A stretch of DNA of 53,997 bases, taken from the NCBI GenBank assembly GCA_021793375.1, contig JAJYSY010000012.1, forward strand, positions 1 to 53,997. The letters run 5' to 3'. Positions 33,093 to 41,448 of the stretch are shown here, piece by piece. A program made the position numbers and the translations under genes. The notes under the pieces are model-generated. The model was not told the DNA's origin. It searched no databases and saw nothing but the letters and a program-made list of their open reading frames with translations. The stretch's first letter is position 1. Every line of letters starts with the position of its first letter. The DNA comes from Bacteroidota bacterium (GTDB taxonomy: Bacteria; Bacteroidota; Bacteroidia; Flavobacteriales; Flavobacteriaceae).

Positions 33093-34235
33093 ATGAAGCT
33101 TAACACTAAATTTATACACGGCGGACAAGAAAACACGGATCCTGCTTATGGAGCTGTAATGCCTCCGATTTATCAAACCTCAACCTATGCACAATCCACT
33201 CCCGGCGGACATAAAGGTTTTGAATATTCCAGAACCGGAAATCCGACCAGAAATGCGTTAGAAAAATCTATTGCCAGTATTGAAAACGGGAAACACGGAT
33301 TGGTTTTTGGTTCGGGAACAGCTTCAATTGATGCAGTGATGAAACTTTTAAGTCCGGGAGATGAAGTTTTGTCACTCAATGATTTATACGGTGGAACGTA
33401 TAGATTATTCACTAAAATATTTCAAAATTTCGGTTTAAATTTCAAGTTCATCGAAATGAATAATTCCGCAGAAGTAAAAACTGCAATCACCGAAAAAACT
33501 AAAATGATTTGGGTAGAAACACCTTCTAATCCCATGATGAATATTGTAGATATCCAAGCTTTGGCAAAAATTACAAAAGAAAAAAATATTCTTTTAGTTG
33601 TTGACAACACTTTTGCCACGCCTTACCTTCAACTTCCTTTAGATTTAGGAGCTGATATTGTAACTCACAGTGCTACAAAATATTTAGGCGGACACAGCGA
33701 TGTGGTTTTGGGAGCTTTAGCCGTAAAAGACGATAAGTTGGCAGAAAAATTATATTTCATTCAAAATGCCAGCGGAGCTATTGGCGGACCTATGGATAGT
33801 TTTTTAGTTTTAAGAGGAATAAAAACATTGCATTTACGCATGCAAAGACATTGTGAAAATGGAAAAGCTGTGGCTCATTTTCTTCGTAATCACCCTAAAA
33901 TAGATCAAGTTTATTGGCCTGGATTTGAAGATCATCCTAACCATGAAGTTGCTAAAAAACAAATGAAAGATTTTGGCGGAATGCTTTCTTTCACCACAAA
34001 AAAAGATGACTTAAAAGAAGCTGTTGCTATTGTTGAAAAACTTAAAATTTTCACCTTAGCAGAATCTTTAGGCGGCGTAGAATCTTTGGCTGGACATCCT
34101 GCAAGTATGACGCACGCTTCTATTCCGGAGGAAGAAAGAAAAAAAACCGGAGTAAAAAATTCTTTGATCAGATTGAGTGTGGGAATTGAAGATGAGGAAG
34201 ATTTAATTGAAGATTTAAAACAAGCTTTAGGTTAG
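33093..34235 (+). CDS. Trans-sulfuration family enzyme (cystathionine gamma-synthase/gamma-lyase)
   Basis: A 380-residue PLP enzyme of the Cys/Met metabolism family. It begins TKFIHGGQENTDPAYGAVMPPIYQTSTYAQ. YEYSRTGNPTRN-type phosphate binding is seen as FEYSRTGNPTRNALE. The cofactor lysine is in SATKYLGGHSDV, and the C terminus has LAESLGGVESLAGHPASMTH. Length and motifs do not separate gamma-synthase from gamma-lyase; the ESLAGHPASMTH ending occurs in both. It belongs with ahcY and the methionine-type aminotransferase as sulfur amino-acid metabolism, though these are scattered across the window. Confidence 0.88.
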   Translation: MKLNTKFIHGGQENTDPAYGAVMPPIYQTSTYAQSTPGGHKGFEYSRTGNPTRNALEKSIASIENGKHGLVFGSGTASIDAVMKLLSPGDEVLSLNDLYGGTYRLFTKIFQNFGLNFKFIEMNNSAEVKTAITEKTKMIWVETPSNPMMNIVDIQALAKITKEKNILLVVDNTFATPYLQLPLDLGADIVTHSATKYLGGHSDVVLGALAVKDDKLAEKLYFIQNASGAIGGPMDSFLVLRGIKTLHLRMQRHCENGKAVAHFLRNHPKIDQVYWPGFEDHPNHEVAKKQMKDFGGMLSFTTKKDDLKEAVAIVEKLKIFTLAESLGGVESLAGHPASMTHASIPEEERKKTGVKNSLIRLSVGIEDEEDLIEDLKQALG

Positions 34236-34289
34236 TTTTAAAATAAAATCTTCAACAATATAAAAGATTAAAATTAGTTATTTAAGAAG

Positions 34290-34297
34290 TAACTTTG
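34290..34297 (+). promoter_or_regulatory. -7 box very close to the porZ start
   Basis: TAACTTTG fits TAnnTTTG but ends only 4 bp before the ATG at 34302. If used, transcription would begin at or next to the start codon, giving a leaderless mRNA. No -33 box at normal distance is visible. Confidence 0.3.
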
Positions 34298-34301
34298 CTG
34301 C

Positions 34302-36590
34302 ATGAAAAAATTATTTATTTTATTTTTTATTCTCCTCTTTTGGAATATTCAAGCTCAAAATCAAGCTAATAGCGCTTGGGAAGGATATTTCTCCTTTTTT
34401 AAAATTAAAGATATCGCTGCCGGAGATGATTTACTGATTACCGCTTCTGAAAATGCGGTTTTTATCACAGATATTTATTCTTATGAACAAGAAGAAATCA
34501 CCAGTTTAGAAGGTTTATCAGGAGATGAAATTTCAGCAATTACTTATATTCAAGATAAAGATTTAATCTTAATTGGATATGACAACGGATTGATTCAAAC
34601 TTATGATTTGGATAAAAAGAAAACCAAAACTTTTATAGATATCATTCAAAAACCTACAATCACTCCGGAAGAACGCACAATTAATAATTTTTACATTTAT
34701 GGTGATCAGGTTTATATTTCAGCAAATTATGGAATTTCCGTATTAAATATCAACAAAGCTGAGTTTGGAGATACTTTTTATATCGGAGACAGCGGAGATA
34801 AATTAGCGGTAAACAATTTAACCATATTTGAAGATTACATTTATGCTGCCACGCAAGGCGGAGGAATTAGATATTCTCATATTTCAAACGCTAATATTGT
34901 TGATTATAACCAATGGCAACAACTGGAAAATGGAGATATTCAATATGTTTTCAACTTCCAAAACAGTCTTTATTCTATTTCCAATAATAATTTAAAAGTT
35001 TTTGACGGAAATTCATTCTCACAACTCAATAATTTTCAATCAGAAGTAAAAAAAGTAAAAACTGATGATAATTATTTTACCATTACTTTTAATAATAAAG
35101 TACAAGTTTTTAATCAACAACTCAACACTGTAGTTGATTATTCTCCCAATGAATTTTCTCCGGAGCTCAACACAGCGATTACTTTTCAAGAATCCTTATA
35201 TATTGGAGATGATAATTTTGGTTTGATAGAAACCGCTATCAACAACAATTCTTCCTTCGAATATTTAAGCCCTAATGGTCCATTGAGAAATGATATTTTT
35301 AGTATGGATATTACACAAGGTGAACTTTGGGTTGCTTATGGAGAACATGATTTTTATTATAATCCTTATCCTTTAAGAAAAAGAGGAGTCAGTCATTTAT
35401 CAGAAAACCAATGGATAAATATTCCTTATGAAGATTACCCCGGAGATAACAGAAGTATTACCAGTGTAAAAATAAATCCTTCAAATCCTGATCAAGTTTA
35501 TTTTGCTTCTTATCATGATGCTTTAATGGAAATTAACAACAATGAAATTGTTAATTTCTATACTACAGAAAACAGTAATTTAGATCCTACAGACAGTCCT
35601 GCTGAACGTCCTTATGCGATGCGTATAGGTCCGATGGATTTTGATCGAGAAGGAAATTTATGGTTTGCAGCAGGAATTAGTGCAAAAGGATTAATAAAAT
35701 TTAAACCCGGCGATGACGCAAACAGTTTTACCAAATATGATTTGACCAGTGTTATCCCGGAACCTACTTCTAATCAAGGATTTGGATCTGTAGCCACAGA
35801 CAACAGCGGAAATGTATATATGGGCGCTTATAAAGAAGGGGTCATCGGTTTTAATGCACAAACTAAAAAATTTGCAAAAATAAAAGGTGATGGTAAAAAT
35901 ATGCCCAGCAAAGATGTAAGAGCTTTAGCAGTTGATCATAACAACCAACTTTGGATTGGCACAGCGCAAGGTTTACGTGTGTTATACAGTCCTTCTCAAA
36001 TGTTTGATAATCCCAATACCTCGGTAAACAATATTGTTTTTTTAGATGATGATGGAATAGCACAAGAGTTATTTGCTAATCTATTTATTACAGATATTGC
36101 AGTGGATGGAAACAACAACAAATGGATAGGTTCTACTTCAGGAATTTATCAAGTTTCTTCTGATGGTCAAAAAACCAATCATCATTTTACTACAGAAAAT
36201 TCTCCTTTACCTTCAAACAGTATCAATAGTATAAAAATTGACGGTACCACCGGAAAAGTTTATGTAGCCACTCAAAAAGGATTAGTAGCTTTTCGTGGTT
36301 CTGCAACTTCAGCGCAAGACAATCTTGATAAAGTTCGCGCTTATCCCAATCCGGTCAGACCTCGTTATGACGGAATGGTAACCATAGATGGATTGATGAA
36401 AAACACTAATGTAAAAATCACAGATATTGAAGGAAATTTAGTTTACGAAGAATTTTCTCAAGGAGGAAGTATTGAATGGGACACCAGAGCTTTTGGAAAA
36501 CACAAAGTAGCTTCCGGAGTATATTTAGTTTTGCTTACTTCAGATGATCAATCAGAAACTAAAGTTACTAAAATCATGATAATTCGCTAA
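34302..36590 (+). CDS. porZ: Type IX secretion system protein PorZ
   Basis: A 762-residue exported protein with signal peptide (residues 1-18, ending IQAQ). Two beta-propeller-like regions of two-component-regulator repeats follow (for example NLWFAAGISAKGLIKF, QLWIGTAQGLRVLY and NKWIGSTSGIYQVS). The last 85 residues are a type IX sorting domain beginning AYPNPVRPRYDG and ending KVTKIMIIR. N-terminal WEGYFSFFKIKDIAAGDDLL is a PorZ landmark. In Porphyromonas, PorZ is part of the cell-surface attachment complex that delivers A-LPS. The recO gene starts on the last base of its stop codon. Confidence 0.9.
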   Translation: MKKLFILFFILLFWNIQAQNQANSAWEGYFSFFKIKDIAAGDDLLITASENAVFITDIYSYEQEEITSLEGLSGDEISAITYIQDKDLILIGYDNGLIQTYDLDKKKTKTFIDIIQKPTITPEERTINNFYIYGDQVYISANYGISVLNINKAEFGDTFYIGDSGDKLAVNNLTIFEDYIYAATQGGGIRYSHISNANIVDYNQWQQLENGDIQYVFNFQNSLYSISNNNLKVFDGNSFSQLNNFQSEVKKVKTDDNYFTITFNNKVQVFNQQLNTVVDYSPNEFSPELNTAITFQESLYIGDDNFGLIETAINNNSSFEYLSPNGPLRNDIFSMDITQGELWVAYGEHDFYYNPYPLRKRGVSHLSENQWINIPYEDYPGDNRSITSVKINPSNPDQVYFASYHDALMEINNNEIVNFYTTENSNLDPTDSPAERPYAMRIGPMDFDREGNLWFAAGISAKGLIKFKPGDDANSFTKYDLTSVIPEPTSNQGFGSVATDNSGNVYMGAYKEGVIGFNAQTKKFAKIKGDGKNMPSKDVRALAVDHNNQLWIGTAQGLRVLYSPSQMFDNPNTSVNNIVFLDDDGIAQELFANLFITDIAVDGNNNKWIGSTSGIYQVSSDGQKTNHHFTTENSPLPSNSINSIKIDGTTGKVYVATQKGLVAFRGSATSAQDNLDKVRAYPNPVRPRYDGMVTIDGLMKNTNVKITDIEGNLVYEEFSQGGSIEWDTRAFGKHKVASGVYLVLLTSDDQSETKVTKIMIIR

Positions 36591-37309
36591 TGTTTACGCC
36601 CACAAAAGCCATAGTTTTACGCAGTATTCGTTACGGAGAATCCGATTTGATTGTCAAATGTTATACCGCTTCTGATGGTTTAAAATCTTATATGCTTCGC
36701 GGTGTTTTAAAAACTAAAAAAGGAAGAATAAAATCAGCAATGTTTCAACCTTTTAGTTTGCTTGATCTTGTTGCTCGACATAAAAACAAAGGAAAACTGG
36801 AATACATCAAAGAAGCAAAAATAGCAACTGTAAATTACAGTATTCAAAGTGATGTATATAAAACTTCTATGGCTATTTTTTTATGTGAAGTTATTCAAAA
36901 TGCAATACAAGAAGAAGAGCAAAACAAAGCTTTATTTAGTTTTTTAGAAAATTCTATTGATTGGTTAGAAAACCATAAACAAATCGCTAATTTTCATTTA
37001 TATTTCTTAGTTAAACTCACCAAATACTTAGGTATACTTCCACATTTAGAAGAAGAAAACTATCCGTATTTTAATCTTCAACAAGGACATTTTGAAGCAT
37101 TGGAATCTGATAATTATGCAGTCAGCGGAAAAAATGCTTTTCTTTTAAAAAAACTGTTAAGATTAACCGCAGAAGATTTAACCGATTTAAAACTCAACCG
37201 AGAAACCAGACAGAATTTTCTTTTGTTTATGTTGTCTTATTATCAAATTCAGCTGCAAGGTTTTTCTAAACCTAAATCATTAGAGGTTTTAAATCAGCTT
37301 TTTGCATAA
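36590..37309 (+). CDS. recO: DNA repair protein RecO
   Basis: A 239-residue protein with the N-terminal OB fold KAIVLRSIRYGESDLIVKCY and SYMLRGVLKTKKGRIKSAMF, followed by a helical domain. RecO loads RecA on SSB-coated DNA and anneals strands in the RecFOR pathway. The zinc-finger cysteines of some RecO proteins are absent, as usual in this phylum. Its ATG shares one base with the porZ stop (TAATG), so it depends on porZ transcription and translation. Confidence 0.9.
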   Translation: MFTPTKAIVLRSIRYGESDLIVKCYTASDGLKSYMLRGVLKTKKGRIKSAMFQPFSLLDLVARHKNKGKLEYIKEAKIATVNYSIQSDVYKTSMAIFLCEVIQNAIQEEEQNKALFSFLENSIDWLENHKQIANFHLYFLVKLTKYLGILPHLEEENYPYFNLQQGHFEALESDNYAVSGKNAFLLKKLLRLTAEDLTDLKLNRETRQNFLLFMLSYYQIQLQGFSKPKSLEVLNQLFA

Positions 37310-37310
37310 A

Positions 37311-37350
37311 AAAACCCTTGAAATAGTAAACTACTTCAAGGGAGTTTTTT
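37311..37350. terminator. Bidirectional terminator between recO and frr
   Basis: CCCTTGAA (37315) pairs with TTCAAGGG (ending 37342), and an inner TAG/CTA pair extends the stem. As precede and Ts follow, so it can act for both convergent genes. Confidence 0.8.
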
Positions 37351-37364
37351 ATAAAATAGTTATT

Positions 37365-37919
37365 TTAAACTGTCATTACTTCTTTTTCTTTAACATCAAA
37401 CATTTCATCAATTCTTTTGATGTATTTATCTGTTAAGTCTTGAATATCTCCTTCTACATTTCTTTGTAAATCTTCAGAAACTTCTAAGCTTTTCAGTTCG
37501 TTGTTTGCTCCTTTTCTTTCGTTTCTCACACTGATTTTAGCTTCTTCTGCTTCTGCTTTGGCTTGTTTTACCAATTCTCTACGTCTTTCTTCTGTCAACG
37601 GAGGTACATTGATAATCACACTTTCTCCATTATTAGAAGGGTTAAATCCTAAATTGGCCACCATAATGGCTTTTTCAATTTCAGGAATTAAAGATTTCTC
37701 AAACGGACGTATAGTTATAGTTTGCGCATCGGGCGTATTTACATTTCCCACCTGATTTAAAGGAGTTAAATTTCCATAATAATCTACCTTTACAGAACTC
37801 AACATACGCGGATTTGCTTTTCCTGCTCTAATATTTGAAAATTGTTTTTCAAGAAAATCTAAAGCATCACTCATTGCTTCGTCTGTGCTACTTAAAATTA
37901 GTTTTATATCCTCATCCAT
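37365..37919 (-). CDS. frr: Ribosome recycling factor
   Basis: A 184-residue protein with the canonical two-domain RRF sequence: SDALDFLEKQFSNIRAGKANPRMLSSVKVDYYG at the hinge region (seen in parts), NLGFNPSNNGESVIINVPPLTEERRRELVK, and the helical ending LQRNVEGDIQDLTDKYIKRID. It splits post-termination ribosomes together with EF-G. It lies 40 bp downstream of pyrH, the conserved bacterial pyrH-frr order. Confidence 0.96.
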   Translation of the reverse strand: MDEDIKLILSSTDEAMSDALDFLEKQFSNIRAGKANPRMLSSVKVDYYGNLTPLNQVGNVNTPDAQTITIRPFEKSLIPEIEKAIMVANLGFNPSNNGESVIINVPPLTEERRRELVKQAKAEAEEAKISVRNERKGANNELKSLEVSEDLQRNVEGDIQDLTDKYIKRIDEMFDVKEKEVMTV

Positions 37920-37959
37920 TTTTAAATACTTTTTTTAGAATAAATATATCAAATGTTTT

Positions 37960-38667
37960 TTAACCGTTTACTGTGGTTCCTACTTTTTCTCCGGACACAA
38001 CTTTTAATAAATTTCCGGGTTTGTTCATATCAAAAACAATAATAGGCAATTCATTTTCTTGACTTAAAGTAAAAGCTGTGGTATCCATAACTTTCAAACC
38101 TTTGTTTAAAACTTCTTTAAAGCTAATTAAGTCAAATTTAGTTGCATTTTTATCTTTTTCAGGATCTGCTGTATATATTCCATCTACTCGTGTTCCTTTC
38201 AAAATCACATCAGCTTCCATTTCAATAGCTCTTAAAACTGCAGCAGAATCTGTTGTAAAATAAGGATTTCCTGTTCCTCCTCCAAAAATCACAACCCTTC
38301 CTTTCTCTAAATGTCTTATCGCTTTTCTTCTGATAAAAGGTTCTGCCAATTCATTAATATGAACAGCGGTTTGCAATCTTGTAGGGATATCAGCATCTTC
38401 ACAAGCACTTTGTAAAGCCAAACCATTGATGATGGTTGCCAACATTCCCATGTGATCTGCTTGAACTCTATCCATTCCTCTACTGGCTCCGGCAACTCCG
38501 CGGAAAATATTCCCTCCGCCAATAACTATAGCCACCTCTACTCCTTTATCTGCTACAGATTTGATTTCCTCAGCATATTCTGCCAAACGTTTAGGGTCAA
38601 TTCCGTATTGACGATCTCCCATTAGAGCTTCTCCTGATAATTTTAATAAAATGCGTTTATATTGCAT
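37960..38667 (-). CDS. pyrH: UMP kinase
   Basis: A 235-residue amino-acid-kinase-fold enzyme making UDP from UMP and ATP. Visible motifs are [14 protein letters not shown] at the N terminus, [49 protein letters not shown], and GTTVNG at the end. The first gene of the pyrH-frr pair, it supplies pyrimidine nucleotides and is usually inhibited by UTP in the family. Confidence 0.96.
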   Translation of the reverse strand: MQYKRILLKLSGEALMGDRQYGIDPKRLAEYAEEIKSVADKGVEVAIVIGGGNIFRGVAGASRGMDRVQADHMGMLATIINGLALQSACEDADIPTRLQTAVHINELAEPFIRRKAIRHLEKGRVVIFGGGTGNPYFTTDSAAVLRAIEMEADVILKGTRVDGIYTADPEKDKNATKFDLISFKEVLNKGLKVMDTTAFTLSQENELPIIVFDMNKPGNLLKVVSGEKVGTTVNG

Positions 38668-38956
38668 AATGTTTTGATAATGAAGTTTGGCAAATATAAG
38701 TATATTCTTTTTCTTATTTCATTATACTTTAAAAAAAGGAATTCAGATTATAGTTTTATTTAAAAATCAAAAAACACATTTCTACTTTCAAAATCATTAA
38801 ATATCTCAAAAAAGGAATTATTTTTCTTTATAATTTCTAATTTTTCTGTTTCAAAACGTTAAAAAGGAAATTTATTAACGTATAATTTGACTTTCCGTCA
38901 GATAATCATTACCATCGCTTTTTTTAAATTTCAAAATTATAAAAAACGTATTTTAA

Positions 38957-40453
38957 ATGGATATTTATGAAGCTATTGCAATAGGAATATATCTTTTATT
39001 AATGATGGGAATAGGAATTTATTCCTATCGGAAATCGACCAGCAATTCAGAAGAATTTTTAATTGGAGGAAGAAAATTAGGTCCTGCGGTTACTGCTCTT
39101 TCTGCTGCTGCCTCAGATATGAGTGGTTGGTTATTAATGGGATTACCCGGAGCAATGTATTTCTCAGGATTATCCAGCGCTTGGCTGGCCATTGGTTTAA
39201 CCATTGGAGCGTATTTAAATTATGTTTTTGTGGCTCCTCGATTAAGAGTTTATACAGAAGTTGCACAAAATGCCATCACCTTGCCGGTGTTTTTTGAAAA
39301 TAGATATAAAAACAAAAATCATCTGCTAAAAGTTACTTCTTCTATATTTATCTTGATCTTTTTTACTTTATACACTTCTGCAGGAATGGTGGCCGGAGGA
39401 AAACTTTTTGAATCTGCTTTTGGTTTAGATTATCAAACCGGTTTATGGGCCACAAGCTTGGTGGTAGTTGGATATACTTTTCTCGGCGGATTTTTAGCTG
39501 TCAGCTTAACTGATTTTGTACAAGGAACCATTATGGTTATTGCTTTAATAGCTGTTCCGATTGTAGCATTAAATTATACCGGCGGAGCAAGCGAAACCTT
39601 AAGTTTAATCAATGATAAAGGTTCTAAATATTTAGATTTATTCAGAGGAACAACCGTGGTTAGTATTTTATCACTTTTGGCTTGGGGATTAGGATATTTT
39701 GGTCAACCCCACATCTTAGTCAGATTTATGGCAATCGATAAAGCAGAAGATATTCCAAAAGCGAAAAAAATCGGAATCACTTGGATGATTTTTACGGTTT
39801 TTGGTGCTTTATGTATCGGACTTATCGGAATTGCTTATTTAATGAAATTCGACTCAGAAACAATGTTGCTTTTTGATGAAAATAAAAGAGATGCAGAAAC
39901 TATTTTTATCTATTTTGCGCAGGTTTTATTTCATCCTCTAATCGGTGGATTTATCTTAACTGCTATTTTAGCAGCTGTAATGAGTACAATCTCTTCACAG
40001 CTTTTGGTGACTTCAAGTTCTTTAACAGAAGATATTTATAAAGGTTTTTTAAAGCCTAATGCAACGCCAAAACAACTTTTAATCAACAGTCGTCTTTCTG
40101 TTTTAATTGTAGCAGCCGTGGCTTTATTGTTGGCTTTAAACCCTAAAGACAGTATTTTAAATTTAATTGGAAATGCTTGGGCAGGATTTGGAGCTGCTTT
40201 CGGGCCTTTGGTAATTCTTGCTTTATTACAAAGAAAATCAACTTGGCAGGGTGCTTTAGCCGGAATGCTTGTTGGTGGAATTACAGTTTTGGTTTGGGTA
40301 TATTTTGATCATCCTTTTAAGGATTGGTATGAAATTATTCCGGGTTTTATACTTTCACTCTTAACCAATCTTATTGTTTCTAAAATCACTTATCAACCTT
40401 CATCTGAAATAGATAAAGAATTTGATCAAGTGGAAAAAGCTTTGAAAAAATAG
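38957..40453 (+). CDS. putP: Sodium/proline symporter
   Basis: A 498-residue SSS-family transporter with about 13 hydrophobic segments. Family landmarks are SEEFLIGGRKLGPAVTALSAAASDMSGWLLMGLPG, seen in two adjoining stretches near residues 30-65, the GQPHILVRFMAI segment, and the Na-binding-site helix SSQLLVTSSSLTEDIY. This ordering fits PutP. The upstream 289 bp (38668-38956) contain no gene, only AT-rich sequence. A very strong hairpin follows at 40459. Confidence 0.9.
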   Translation: MDIYEAIAIGIYLLLMMGIGIYSYRKSTSNSEEFLIGGRKLGPAVTALSAAASDMSGWLLMGLPGAMYFSGLSSAWLAIGLTIGAYLNYVFVAPRLRVYTEVAQNAITLPVFFENRYKNKNHLLKVTSSIFILIFFTLYTSAGMVAGGKLFESAFGLDYQTGLWATSLVVVGYTFLGGFLAVSLTDFVQGTIMVIALIAVPIVALNYTGGASETLSLINDKGSKYLDLFRGTTVVSILSLLAWGLGYFGQPHILVRFMAIDKAEDIPKAKKIGITWMIFTVFGALCIGLIGIAYLMKFDSETMLLFDENKRDAETIFIYFAQVLFHPLIGGFILTAILAAVMSTISSQLLVTSSSLTEDIYKGFLKPNATPKQLLINSRLSVLIVAAVALLLALNPKDSILNLIGNAWAGFGAAFGPLVILALLQRKSTWQGALAGMLVGGITVLVWVYFDHPFKDWYEIIPGFILSLLTNLIVSKITYQPSSEIDKEFDQVEKALKK

Positions 40454-40458
40454 CCATT

Positions 40459-40510
40459 AAAAAAGATTTTCAAGTTTTTGTTTTTTTCAAAAACTTGAAA
40501 ATCTTTTTCT
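40459..40510. terminator. Bidirectional terminator with perfect 21-bp arms
   Basis: AAAAAGATTTTCAAGTTTTTG and its exact reverse complement flank a 7-nt T loop. It lies 6 bp after the putP stop and reaches to 6 bp before the stop of the convergent DsrE-like gene, so it can end both transcripts. Confidence 0.85.
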
Positions 40511-40513
40511 CTT

Positions 40514-40954
40514 TTAAGAACGTATCGTATTATATCCTTTATCCTGCAATTCATATATACGCAACCATCCATTAGGAATAATCTTAACTCTTTTATCTAT
40601 TTTAGATTTATCTACCCCAAGTAAATCCAGTGCATATTCACAAACCGTGAAATTCATTCCGGCTTCAATTGCTCTGTCCAAATAAGGTTTTAATGATTCG
40701 TCTTCTACTATCGCCTTAGACAGTTCGCCAATAATCACCATTTCAAACTTATATCCATTTTCTTTGAGGTGCATTCTTTCTGCTGTTTCCACCCCGGCTT
40801 TAAAATGCAAAACATCAGGAACCATTACTGCAAATTTTGTAGAACTCCCCTCATAAATATAATCTTCTTGATTAACCGGAGGCTGATCTTGTGCTTGAAG
40901 CGTAAAAGTAGCTGTCATTAAAAACAAGATAATACTAAAAAAATACTTTGTCAT
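40514..40954 (-). CDS. Exported DsrE-like protein
   Basis: A 146-residue protein with signal peptide (residues 1-21, ending LQAQ). A DsrE/DsrF/YchN-type alpha/beta domain follows: KFAVMVPDVLHFKAGVETAERM, GYKFEMVIIGELSKAI, and the cysteine segment NFTVCEYALDLLGV. Canonical DsrE proteins carry sulfur on a conserved cysteine in the cytoplasm. Here the protein is predicted periplasmic, so a sulfur role is uncertain. Confidence 0.75.
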   Translation of the reverse strand: MTKYFFSIILFLMTATFTLQAQDQPPVNQEDYIYEGSSTKFAVMVPDVLHFKAGVETAERMHLKENGYKFEMVIIGELSKAIVEDESLKPYLDRAIEAGMNFTVCEYALDLLGVDKSKIDKRVKIIPNGWLRIYELQDKGYNTIRS

Positions 40955-41041
40955 AATTAAAATTTTTTATTATTAAAGAAGGCAAGATATATGGATTTCT
41001 CTTCTTAATCTGTAACTCTTATTACCAATACAGTTATTTAA

Positions 41042-41237
41042 GATAAATCTTCAATTTATATTTTCGGCGGAAATCCACTTCCAGAAGAAAGATATATAGA
41101 TTGGAATTTTGTTTCCTCTAACAAGGACACATTAGAAAAAGCAAAAACAAAATGGATATCCGGAGATTGGGAAAAAAATCCCTACAGATCCTGAAAACTT
41201 TGTTCCGTATCCTTCTAAAATTTCAAAAAGAAAATGA
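41042..41237 (+). pseudogene. Frameshifted C-terminal remnant of a pirin-family protein
   Basis: The frame from 41042 reads IYIFGGNPLPEERYIDWNFV followed by SSNKDTLEKAKTKWISGDW, which matches the C-terminal cupin of pirin. At the A7 run 41172-41178 it must shift frame to continue IPTDPENFVPYPSKISK and stop at 41235-41237. Without the shift it stops at 41192-41194. No N-terminal domain or start codon is present upstream. The rest of 40955-41448 shows no other gene. Confidence 0.7.
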
Positions 41238-41377
41238 TTTAAATTATCTTAAGAGCTTTTATAACCGTCTCAAAATCTAAGATTGCTAATTTTTATTTTA
41301 CAATTTAACTACTTAAGACTTTCCTAATAAACTCATTCATAACTCCTATATTTATTCTATGTAATTAAATTGCGGCT

Positions 41378-41415
41378 CAAAAAAAACCGCCTCAGAAGAA
41401 CATTTTGAGACGGTT
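41378..41415 (-). terminator. Terminator of the M16 peptidase operon
   Basis: On the minus strand AACCGTCTCA and TGAGGCGGTT form a 10-bp stem with one mismatch, followed by a T-run (seen as As at 41378-41386 on the plus strand). It begins 34 bp beyond the stop at 41449. Confidence 0.75.
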
Positions 41416-41448
41416 ATTTTCCCTCTTTACTATATTTACAATTACTTT

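Noticed and set aside
34290..34302. Leaderless porZ transcript
   Set aside because: The -7 box is near the ATG but there is no -33 box at the right distance. Kept as a low-confidence site only.
38668..38956. Small RNA or hidden gene between pyrH and putP
   Set aside because: The 289 bp are AT-rich with no clear hairpin, tRNA feature or coding pattern on either strand.
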